From: CAYYYW01 sp964476245
GTDB lineage: Bacteria; Patescibacteriota; Microgenomatia; UBA1406; HO2-37-13b
Length of the DNA stretch: 27,026 nucleotides
Assembly: GCA_964476245.1 (NCBI GenBank)
Contig: CAYYYW010000015.1
Coordinates: 1-27,026 of the forward strand
Reading direction: 5' to 3'
This document shows positions 6,531-13,026 of the stretch, piece after piece. The notes under the pieces are model-generated. The model did no database searches. It was not told the DNA's origin and was given only the letters and a program-made list of their open reading frames with translations. The position numbers and the translations under genes were made by a program. Positions within the stretch are counted from its first letter, which is position 1. Each line of letters starts with the position of its first letter.

Positions 6531-6548
6531 CTGTCTTATCTTTCCCAA
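6517..6548. terminator. Possible bidirectional hairpin between convergent genes
   Basis: TTGGGAAA (6517-6524) and TTTCCCAA (6541-6548) form an 8-bp stem with a 16-nt loop, spanning the 3' ends of the GT-C-like gene and galE. The large loop and lack of a U-run make this a weak terminator candidate. Confidence 0.3.
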
Positions 6549-7576
6549 CCGTGGGGATGATTTTTATACCATAAAACCAGCGACTTTACACTATCTTCAA
6601 TCGTTCTTTTTGGTTTCCATTTTAAAATTTTGCCGGCTTTGTCAATTGAAGCGATCATTTTGGCATACTCGCCTTGCCGAGAAACAGTTTTTTTAATATC
6701 AAACCGGACGCCGGTGATTTGTTGGACTTTATTAATTATTTCCAAAACAGAGTTGCCCGTGCCCGTGCCTAAATTAAAAATTTGATTTTTCCCTCCGGCC
6801 AAGAGATATTCTAAAGCTTTAAGATGAGCTTCATTTAAATCAACGACATTAACGTAGTCGCGGATAGGTGTTTTATCCGGCGTTGCCACTTGAGGGCAGG
6901 TAAGATAAAACGACTCAATTCCTAAAGCGCCGCGGACAGCATTCTGGACGAGCAAGGTTGATGGTTCTTTTGAATCGCCAATCAATCCGTCATCCGATGC
7001 TCCGCAAACATTAAAATATCGCAAAATAACGTAGTCTAAGTCTTTAAGCTTTCCATACCATCTGATAATTTCTTCCACCATGCGTTTAGACTCTCCGTAA
7101 GGATTAGTTGGCTGGGTGGGATGATTTTCGTCAACAGGAGAGTATTTTGCTTCACCGTAGACGGCGCAAGTTGAAGAAAAAACAATATTTTTGACATGGT
7201 ATTTTATCAAGGCAGAAAGTAGATTTAGAGAACCATAAACGTTATTTTTAAAATATTTTTCCGGATTTTTTACCGACTCATCAACAACGCAGGAGGCGGC
7301 GTAATGAATAACCGCGTCAAACGCGGCTTCGCTGCCAGATTTAGTCTCTTTTTCAAAAATGGGGGAAAGATTATCTTTTAAATCAGCTTGGTAAAATCGG
7401 AATTTTTCCTGACCGAATTTTTTTTGCAAAAACTCAAGCGGCTGACGGTAACCGGTGGAAAAGTTGTCTAAACCAACTACCTCAAAACCTTTCTTCAAAA
7501 ATAAATCGGTCGCCACAGAGCCAATATATCCACCTGCACCGGTAATTAAAATTTTCTTATTCATAAGTGTTTTCAT
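6536..7576 (-). CDS. galE: UDP-glucose 4-epimerase
   Basis: A 346-residue short-chain dehydrogenase/reductase that interconverts UDP-glucose and UDP-galactose, feeding surface polysaccharide synthesis. The NAD-binding GxxGxxG is at residues about 13-19 (GAGGYIG). The catalytic Ser/Thr lies in SSTCAVYGE and the YxxxK pair is in NPYGESKRMVEEI. The substrate loop LRYFNVCGA and the C-terminal IFNLGTGTGNSVLEI are also as in GalE. Two in-frame ATGs exist (7576 and 7564); the second puts the Rossmann strand closer to the N-terminus and may be the real start. The gene starts 12 nt after the 3' end of tRNA-Glu, so tRNA processing would create the 5' end of its mRNA. It converges on the GT-C-like gene. 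Confidence 0.93.
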   Translation of the reverse strand: MKTLMNKKILITGAGGYIGSVATDLFLKKGFEVVGLDNFSTGYRQPLEFLQKKFGQEKFRFYQADLKDNLSPIFEKETKSGSEAAFDAVIHYAASCVVDESVKNPEKYFKNNVYGSLNLLSALIKYHVKNIVFSSTCAVYGEAKYSPVDENHPTQPTNPYGESKRMVEEIIRWYGKLKDLDYVILRYFNVCGASDDGLIGDSKEPSTLLVQNAVRGALGIESFYLTCPQVATPDKTPIRDYVNVVDLNEAHLKALEYLLAGGKNQIFNLGTGTGNSVLEIINKVQQITGVRFDIKKTVSRQGEYAKMIASIDKAGKILKWKPKRTIEDSVKSLVLWYKNHPHGWER

Positions 7577-7588
7577 AAACCTAATTAG

Positions 7589-7662
7589 TGGCGCGTACCG
7601 GATTTGAACCGGTGATTTCCAGGTTGAGAACCTGGCGTCCTGGGCCGCTAGACGAACGCGCC
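7589..7662 (-). tRNA. tRNA-Glu (anticodon CUC)
   Basis: A full cloverleaf is visible on the minus strand. The acceptor stem is GGCGCGT/ACGCGCC, the D arm GTC...GAC, the anticodon stem CCAGG/CCTGG with loop TTCTCAA (anticodon CTC), and the T arm ACCGG-TTCAAAT-CCGGT. The 5' TTCGTCTAGCGG stretch is typical of tRNA-Glu. The discriminator is A. The following bases read CTA, so CCA is not encoded and must be added by a nucleotidyltransferase. Confidence 0.95.
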
Positions 7663-7673
7663 AGCCAAAATTG

Positions 7674-7856
7674 GTAAGAGTTCAGATTTCTTGACACACA
7701 GCTGTCATTCCTGCGAAGGCAGGAATCTATATTAAAAGCGACAAAAGGCTCTAAATCATCTGGATCCCCGCCTTCCTGCCTGCCGGCAGGCATGGCGCGG
7801 GGATGACAGAAATGGTATAGTCTGATATGGTTTTGTCAAAGATCCTGAACTCTTAC
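7674..7856. mobile_element. MITE-like element with terminal inverted repeats
   Basis: The left end is GTAAGAGTTCAG (7674-7685), five bases, then TTGACA (7691-7696). The right end is the exact mirror: TGTCAA (7834-7839), five bases, then CTGAACTCTTAC (7845-7856). Inside, CTGTCAT (7702-7708) is mirrored by ATGACAG (7803-7809). Two GC-rich hairpins fill the interior: ATTCCTGC/GCAGGAAT (7707-7726), and ATCCCCGC/GCGGGGAT around GCCTGCCGGCAGGC. No protein is encoded. It resembles a non-autonomous palindromic repeat or MITE, wedged between the tRNA-Glu 5' end and the greA promoter. Confidence 0.6.
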
Positions 7857-7871
7857 AAAAATTGAAAAAGG

Positions 7872-7900
7872 TTGACTTTTTTATCTATTTATTATATATT
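7872..7900 (+). promoter_or_regulatory. greA promoter
   Basis: TTGACT (7872-7877), a 17-nt spacer and TATATT (7895-7900). The leader of about 40 nt contains GAGGT (7933-7937), 9 nt before the ATG, one of the few visible Shine-Dalgarno sequences in the window. Confidence 0.75.
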
Positions 7901-7946
7901 GTACCAAACCTCAAATTAATTGAAAAGTTGACGAGGTTAATTTTTT

Positions 7947-8408
7947 ATGTCTAATAAAGTTATTTTAACAGAAGAAGGTTATAATAAGCTGCAGGAAGAA
8001 TTAAGACAGCTTCAAGAAATTAAAAGACCAAGAGCGGTTGAGCGTCTTCAAAAAGCTCGTGAAATGGGAGATCTAACCGAGAACAGCGAATACGCCGCCG
8101 CAAAAGAAGAGTTGTCTTTTGTTGATGGACGCATTCAGGAGACAGAAAACATATTAAAAAAAGGACAAGTAATTAAACGAGCCGCAAATAAACAAATAAT
8201 AGAGATTGGGGATAAGGTTAAAGTACAGGCGGATGGAAAAAAAGAAGTATTTACCATCGTGGGCGAGGGAGAAGCTAATCCGACAGAGAGAAAACTTTCT
8301 CATACATCACCCATAGGAAAAGCTTTAATAGGAAAAAAAGTGGGGGAGACAGTTGAAGCTGAAGTACCGGCGGGTAAAGCTGTTTATAAAATACTTGAGA
8401 TTAAATAA
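7947..8408 (+). CDS. greA: Transcription elongation factor GreA
   Basis: A 153-residue protein of standard GreA length. It stimulates transcript cleavage by backtracked RNA polymerase. The N-terminal coiled coil (residues about 1-75) carries the tip motif REMGDLTENSEYAAAKEE, including the acidic residues (D and E in DLTENSE) that position the catalytic metal. The C-terminal FKBP-like domain contains KLSHTSPIGKALIGKKVGE, the family signature S-P-I/L-G-x-A-L-x-G. It has its own promoter and Shine-Dalgarno. Its stop codon is one base from the end of the convergent ACT-domain gene. Confidence 0.96.
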   Translation: MSNKVILTEEGYNKLQEELRQLQEIKRPRAVERLQKAREMGDLTENSEYAAAKEELSFVDGRIQETENILKKGQVIKRAANKQIIEIGDKVKVQADGKKEVFTIVGEGEANPTERKLSHTSPIGKALIGKKVGETVEAEVPAGKAVYKILEIK

Positions 8409-8409
8409 C

Positions 8410-9062
8410 TCATTTTGAAAGAAGTTTTTTAAGGCATGAAAAGGCTCGGTCAATATCTTTGTCTTCTAAAATAATGGTAAATTCACAATAAGTTGAAACG
8501 ACTTCAATAACATTAATTTTTTCCCAAGCTAAGGCTTTTAATATAAAATAATATATTCCTGGTGCCATTACATTTTCTTCCGGTAATTTAATAGTAATTG
8601 CCGATAAATTATTAAATATCTTAACTATTTTTTCTTCCTTAAATATCTTTTCCACCAAATTTTTACATTCTTGGCTAATGATAATACCCGTTTCAAAAAT
8701 GCCTTGGGTAATAGTCAAAAAATAACTATTAGAGCCACGTATTAAATCAAACAGCCTCTTATGTTTCTCTATCAATAATTGAGAATTTGTAATTGAAAAT
8801 TCAATTAAATTTGATCTTAAGATTATTTCCGGTTTATGTTTAAATATGCTGACAGCGCTAACCATAGGTTTGAACTTAGTTGATAAGCGTTTTAAAGCCA
8901 TAACAATTGCTCCTTCTGAAGTTTTTTTAAATACTTCCTTTTCTATCTCGGGCCTTAGTTTTCTGGCTAATGAAGAGAGATTAATATATTGGTGGTTAAT
9001 CCCTCCTCAAGGAAATAAGAGTTTTTAACAATTTTTTCAACCACTTCTGGAATAGTAATCAT
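8410..9062 (-). pseudogene. ACT-domain protein gene with a one-base frameshift
   Basis: The only long open frame starts at an internal ATG (8901, 163 residues), but coding sequence clearly begins earlier. From ATG 9062 one frame reads MITIPEVVEKIV ... NSYFLEEGLTTNI and then hits a stop at 8967-8969. The downstream frame supplies INLSSLARKLRPEIEKEV ... TSEGAIVMALKRLS, running on without a break. Adding one base near 8984-8987 fuses them into TTNI-INLSSLARKL, giving 217 residues. The C-terminal part (LSAITIKLPEENVMAPGIYYF ... CEFTIILED) looks like an ACT regulatory fold of the aspartokinase type. A matching promoter sits upstream of 9062. It could be a true pseudogene, a programmed shift, or a sequencing indel. 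Confidence 0.75.
8777..8806. repeat. Intergenic-type repeat embedded in the ACT-domain gene
   Basis: AATTGAGAATT (8777-8787) and AATTGAAAATT (8791-8801) recur with period 14. They encode EFSITNSQLLI on the minus strand. The composition resembles the AT-rich intergenic repeats of this genome more than the flanking coding sequence. Confidence 0.35.
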
Positions 9063-9076
9063 ATTTAAATGTTAAT

Positions 9077-9105
9077 AATTTAACAAATTATTATGATTTT
9101 GTCAA
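9077..9105 (-). promoter_or_regulatory. Promoter of the ACT-domain gene
   Basis: On the minus strand TTGACA (9105-9100), a 17-nt spacer and TAAATT (9082-9077). Transcription would start near 9070, 8 nt before the ATG at 9062, supporting that ATG as the original start. Confidence 0.7.
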
Positions 9106-9119
9106 TATTATTTAAAAAT

Positions 9120-9148
9120 TTGACAATCGCATCTCAATTTATTATAAA
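9120..9148 (+). promoter_or_regulatory. Promoter of the acetyltransferase gene
   Basis: TTGACA (9120-9125), a 17-nt spacer and TATAAA (9143-9148). Its -35 is only 14 nt from the -35 of the divergent ACT-domain promoter, so one bound regulator could affect both. The leader is about 26 nt. Confidence 0.75.
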
Positions 9149-9180
9149 GAACCCTCATTGTTATTTTTTTAACTTAATTT

Positions 9181-10203
9181 ATGCCATCAGCAGAATCTAG
9201 ATCTAATTATGCGCCAGGAATTGGAGTCGCCGACGAACTAGTTATTAGCAACCGGGGAACTCGTGCGGTATTTGTTAGCGATTCTATTGCTGATGCTGAA
9301 GTTGATTTACAAAGAAACTGGGATTGTCTTTGTGACCAATTGCCGTTATCAGTTAACAGACGAGTACTTAAAAGTATTAGTTGTTCGTCTTATCAAGTAG
9401 GGGAAAATTTAGCGGAAAGCGATGGAGTAATAGAAGCTTGCATACCATTTAACAATCAAGGAGAAAGTCTTTATTGGTTGGTTGTAGGAAAAAATAGCGG
9501 CGATAGGGATCCTGATCCCCAGTTAATTAAAAGACAAAGAGCTTTTATGATTCAAATTTGTCAATGCGATCAATACTGTCCTCAACGAGCAGAAGACTTA
9601 AGGAAAGCGGTTTTTCGATTAAATCCGGGTGTTTCTGATTTAGTATTAGAACGGATTACAACAGCCAATTTCCTCATTTTTGAAGAAGAACTAAGACGAC
9701 TTTATGAAACAGCTTTCTCTGATTATCCTTATGATATAGTTACTGTTATTGAAAAAAGTTGTGATTATAATTTTTATGTAGTGGCTCTAGTAGATGGAAT
9801 TGTTGCTGCTGTTACCGGAGCGGAAAGAATAAATGTTTCAGGAATAGAATTGGCTGAAGTTGGTGATTCAGCCGCTTTACCTAACTTAAAAGGCCTTGGA
9901 GCAGTAACAAAAAGATTTTTACTACAACTTTTATACGATCAAGGGAAAATTCCGACTTTACTTTTTACCGATAGTCGAATTGGAAGCGTGCTTAAAGCTA
10001 ATCGGCGCGCCGGCTTTATATTAAATCATGGTATTGTTTTGCCCTGGCATACTCAGATTTCCTCTCCGAGGAATGGCGACGATGCTAAGCAAATTGTTGG
10101 TGATGATGGTCTAAGTTTTTCCGTTGAAAACATGACTATGACCTATTTAGGTAAAGATCAGGCGATTCAAGTACTTGAGGAATTTGGCCCAATACCAATA
10201 TAA
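9181..10203 (+). CDS. GNAT acetyltransferase resembling beta-lysine N-acetyltransferase (AblB)
   Basis: A 340-residue protein. The C-terminal half (about 165-340) looks like a GNAT domain close to AblB. It has RLYETAFSDYPYDI, then YVVALVDGIVAAVTGAERI, the ELAEVGDSAALPNLKGLGAV strand and acetyl-CoA loop (AblB: E-M-T-D-x-A-T-x-P-x-Y-R-G-x-G), and LKANRRAGFILNHGIVLPW (AblB: N-x-x-F-x-R-x-G-Y). The N-terminal 160 residues are not recognised and are rich in cysteine (C49, C51, C68, C87, C127, C129, C133). The Cys pairs CLC and CQC-x3-C could bind metal. It leads a run with an M20 amidohydrolase 16 nt downstream and lysS. Substrate is unknown; acetylation of an amino acid such as lysine is an inference from AblB likeness and context. 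Confidence 0.6.
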   Translation: MPSAESRSNYAPGIGVADELVISNRGTRAVFVSDSIADAEVDLQRNWDCLCDQLPLSVNRRVLKSISCSSYQVGENLAESDGVIEACIPFNNQGESLYWLVVGKNSGDRDPDPQLIKRQRAFMIQICQCDQYCPQRAEDLRKAVFRLNPGVSDLVLERITTANFLIFEEELRRLYETAFSDYPYDIVTVIEKSCDYNFYVVALVDGIVAAVTGAERINVSGIELAEVGDSAALPNLKGLGAVTKRFLLQLLYDQGKIPTLLFTDSRIGSVLKANRRAGFILNHGIVLPWHTQISSPRNGDDAKQIVGDDGLSFSVENMTMTYLGKDQAIQVLEEFGPIPI

Positions 10204-10219
10204 TTTTATTATTTACCTT

Positions 10220-11365
10220 ATGTTAATCAGTCTAAAGAAACTCGTCTCAAATTTGGTAGCCATCAATTCTGTTTTTCCTAATGAAAAGATTTTGGTGGGA
10301 TACTTATCTTCTTTTTTCAAAACAAAAAAATATAAACCAATTTTCCAAACAGTGGAGAAAAACAGATGCAATATTATTCTTGAAAAAGGCAAAGGCAATC
10401 AAAGTATTATTCTTTATTCTCATCTTGACACTGTCGACGTTACTGACGGATGGAGAACTAATCCTTTCAAGTTAACAGTAAGAGGAGATCGTGGTTATGG
10501 ACTTGGTTCTTGGGATATGAAAGGTGGGATGGCTGTTAATATTTTGACCTTTCTCAATTTTTTTCCCAAAAATTATAAACTTAAATTAATCTTTTGTGTT
10601 GATGAGGAGAATATATCAAAGGGAGCATATCAATTAGTTAATTCGGGTTTTATTGAAAATGCTGAATGTCTCATTTCAACCGAACCGGCTTTTAAATATG
10701 GAACAAGAGGAATAGTAACTGGAAGGATTGGGAGAGCCGTTTATAATGTGGAGGTAACTACTCCATCCAAACACTTCGCTTTTTATAATGCGAGGAACGA
10801 TGTTAATCTTTTTGTCGGAGAATTCCTAAGACAACTAAAAAAGTTAAATAAACAAACTTCTAAAGAAAAAAAACAATTTATTTTTGCGAGAAAAATTATT
10901 TCTCAATCAATTGGAATGTCCCTCCCCCAAACTACTATTCTTGAATTAGACTCTTCTATTGTTCCGCCTTTAACTAGTTATGATATGTTAAATCGCATAA
11001 AAAATATTGGTTTAAGACTAAATAATAAATTTAGTGATTATTTTAAAATCAAAATTGATTTTGTAAAAAGAAAAACTCCTTTTCTTGAATCTTATGAAAT
11101 TAATAAAAATAATTTGTATTTTAAATTACTTAAACAAAGCGTAGTTCAGGTTATAAATAGAAATGTCCAGCCTTATTTTAGATCTTCAGTTGCAGATGAA
11201 AATGTTTTTGGCGCAAAAGGAATAACAGTTTTAGGAATTGGACCGAAGGGTAGAAATGCTCATGGACCGGATGAATGGGTATCAATATCTTCTCTTGAAA
11301 AACTGTATCAAATATTAAATAATTTCTTAACGCGAATTGATAAAATTAGTGATTCTTCGTTATGA
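10220..11365 (+). CDS. M20-family metallopeptidase/deacylase (ArgE/DapE-like)
   Basis: Starting at ATG 10220 (not the in-frame TTG at 10175 inside the previous gene), the protein has 381 residues. M20 metal-site motifs are all present. H68 and D70 lie in YSHLDTVDV, D99 in GSWDMKGG, the catalytic E129 and ligand E130 in CVDEEN, E155 in STEPAF, and the last His in NAHGPDEWV near residue 352. The dimerisation lid lies at about 175-290. The family removes acyl groups or hydrolyses peptide-like bonds of small amino compounds (N-acetylornithine, succinyl-DAP, acetyl-lysine). Paired with an acetyltransferase just upstream and lysS just downstream, a lysine-type acyl substrate is plausible but unproven. 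Confidence 0.82.
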   Translation: MLISLKKLVSNLVAINSVFPNEKILVGYLSSFFKTKKYKPIFQTVEKNRCNIILEKGKGNQSIILYSHLDTVDVTDGWRTNPFKLTVRGDRGYGLGSWDMKGGMAVNILTFLNFFPKNYKLKLIFCVDEENISKGAYQLVNSGFIENAECLISTEPAFKYGTRGIVTGRIGRAVYNVEVTTPSKHFAFYNARNDVNLFVGEFLRQLKKLNKQTSKEKKQFIFARKIISQSIGMSLPQTTILELDSSIVPPLTSYDMLNRIKNIGLRLNNKFSDYFKIKIDFVKRKTPFLESYEINKNNLYFKLLKQSVVQVINRNVQPYFRSSVADENVFGAKGITVLGIGPKGRNAHGPDEWVSISSLEKLYQILNNFLTRIDKISDSSL

Positions 11366-11374
11366 ATTTAAGGT

Positions 11375-11380
11375 TATAAT
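11375..11380 (+). promoter_or_regulatory. lysS -10 box implying a leaderless transcript
   Basis: A perfect TATAAT ends 6 nt before the lysS ATG, the same geometry as at 3761-3766. No good -35 is seen, and no Shine-Dalgarno is possible if the start is on the ATG. lysS may also be read through from the upstream gene, whose stop lies 21 nt before the ATG. Confidence 0.55.
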
Positions 11381-11386
11381 TACTTT

Positions 11387-12982
11387 ATGATTTGGGTAGA
11401 TAGGGAAGTAAAGAAAATAAAACAGCGCAATCTTTCTTTGGAATGGGTAGATGATATGAAAACTCCCTCGGGAAGAATTCATGTAGGTGCTCTGCGAGGA
11501 GTGGTTATTCATGACCTGGTTTATAAAGCGCTTTTGGAAAATGGGGTTTCCGCCAAATTTACTTATGTCATTGATGATCATGACCCGATGGATGCCATTC
11601 CTGCGTATCTTGATTTTTCTAAATGGGAAAAATATGCCGGAAGGCAGCTTTATCAAGTTCCTTCACCAGCGCCTGGTTATAAAAATTACGCCGAGTATTA
11701 TGCTCGAGAATTTCAAGAAGTATTTGAATCCATTAACTGTCATCCGGAAATTATCTGGACGTCAGAGCTTTATCGTTCTGGAAAAATGAATGATGTAATT
11801 AAAGAAGTTTTAGACGCCGCGCCTAAAATAAGAGAAATTTATTATCAAGTGACTAAATCAAGAAAACCTGACGATTGGTATTCTTTCAATGTTGTTTGTG
11901 AAAAATGCAAAAAAGTCGGAACAACTCAAGTTTATAAATGGGACGGGAGAAATGTTTATTATCGCTGTCAACCTCAGATGGTTAAGTGGGCAAAAGGGTG
12001 CGGTTATGAAGGGAAGACATCTCCTTTCAATGGTAACGGAAAAATACCTTGGAAAGTGGAATGGGCGGCAAAATGGAAGGTAATTGGCATAACAGTAGAA
12101 GGAGCGGGAAAGGATCATATGTCAAAGGGAGGTTCTCATGATATTGCCTCTGCTGTTTGTCGTGAGGTTTTAAATTATCCGGTTCCACATCCTTTAGCTT
12201 ACGAATGGTTCACTATTGGCGGCAGAAAAATGTCATCTTCAAAAGGAGTGGGATCATCAGCTAAAGAAGTATCTCATATTTTACCTCCCGATGTTTTTCG
12301 TTTTTTTATAGTTAGAACTCCCATTGAAACCCATCTTGATTTTAATCCCTTTGGACAAACGATTCTTAATATCTTTGATGATTATGACCGTTGTCTTAAC
12401 ACTTATTTTGATAAATTAGAGAAAAAAATATCTAAGGGAAAGCAAGGAGAAGTAATGTTAGATTTTGCCAGAATTATTGAATTATCAGCTGTCCGTCCGC
12501 TTCCTGAAAAAAGACTATTTTTACCGAGATTCAGAACGATAGCTAATCTTATTAAAAACACTGGGTCTGACTTGGTGAAATTTTTTGAAAACCAAAAAGG
12601 AACAAAGCTAACGAAGAAAGAAAAAGAAATTCTTGAAGAAAGAATTATTTATGTCCGGGTTTATCTTAATAATTACGCTCAAAAAGAAGATAAAATAGCT
12701 TTTTTAGAGAATCTGCCTGAGAATTTAACTCTTACGAAGAATCAAAAAGAATATTTAAAAAAATTAAGCGACCGCTTAAAAAGTTTAAAGACTGAAGATA
12801 GAGAGTCAATTCAAAAACAGATTTTTGCTGTTTTAAATGAAAATAATTTTTCTGCTAAAGAAGTTTTTCCCGCTTTATATCAAATATTAATCGGCCGCGA
12901 CTTCGGTCCCAAAGTCGCTGATTTGATTTTAGATTTTGGAGTAGATAAAGTAAGTAGACGATTGATAGAAGCTATAAATTAA
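11387..12982 (+). CDS. lysS: Class I lysyl-tRNA synthetase
   Basis: A 531-residue enzyme charging tRNA-Lys. It is the archaeal class I type, unrelated to the class II enzyme of most bacteria. The HIGH-type motif is RIHVGALRG (residues about 30-38), preceded by the typical LEWVDDMKTPSG. The KMSKS motif is KMSSSKG (about 282-288). A zinc-knuckle-like region has C-x2-C (CEKC) and two later Cys (YRC, KGCGYEG). Substrate-site segments AGKDHMSKGGSHD and PLAYEWF match the family. The helical C-terminal anticodon-binding domain occupies about 340-531. It ends 44 nt from the convergent guaA, with a perfect palindrome between them. Confidence 0.95.
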   Translation: MIWVDREVKKIKQRNLSLEWVDDMKTPSGRIHVGALRGVVIHDLVYKALLENGVSAKFTYVIDDHDPMDAIPAYLDFSKWEKYAGRQLYQVPSPAPGYKNYAEYYAREFQEVFESINCHPEIIWTSELYRSGKMNDVIKEVLDAAPKIREIYYQVTKSRKPDDWYSFNVVCEKCKKVGTTQVYKWDGRNVYYRCQPQMVKWAKGCGYEGKTSPFNGNGKIPWKVEWAAKWKVIGITVEGAGKDHMSKGGSHDIASAVCREVLNYPVPHPLAYEWFTIGGRKMSSSKGVGSSAKEVSHILPPDVFRFFIVRTPIETHLDFNPFGQTILNIFDDYDRCLNTYFDKLEKKISKGKQGEVMLDFARIIELSAVRPLPEKRLFLPRFRTIANLIKNTGSDLVKFFENQKGTKLTKKEKEILEERIIYVRVYLNNYAQKEDKIAFLENLPENLTLTKNQKEYLKKLSDRLKSLKTEDRESIQKQIFAVLNENNFSAKEVFPALYQILIGRDFGPKVADLILDFGVDKVSRRLIEAIN

Positions 12983-12997
12983 TGGTTGATTTCAAAC

Positions 12998-13023
12998 GTT
13001 ACATTGTATCGATACAATGTAAC
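12998..13023. terminator. Perfect 26-bp palindrome between convergent lysS and guaA
   Basis: The half-site GTTACATTGTATC is followed immediately by its exact reverse complement. In RNA it gives a hairpin of up to 11 bp with a 4-nt loop on either strand. It fills most of the 44-bp gap between two convergent genes, so a shared terminator or 3'-end stabiliser is likely. There is no U-run, so Rho-independent termination is not assured, and a protein-binding site is an alternative. Confidence 0.55.
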
Positions 13024-13026
13024 ACC

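Noticed and set aside
7581..7793. A 70-residue minus-strand frame over the tRNA and adjacent repeat
   Set aside because: It reads through tRNA-Glu and a palindromic repeat; the peptide has no protein-like features.
10175..10219. Longer start (TTG 10175) for the M20 gene
   Set aside because: It lies inside the upstream coding region and adds residues outside the M20 family pattern; ATG 10220 fits the family N-terminus.
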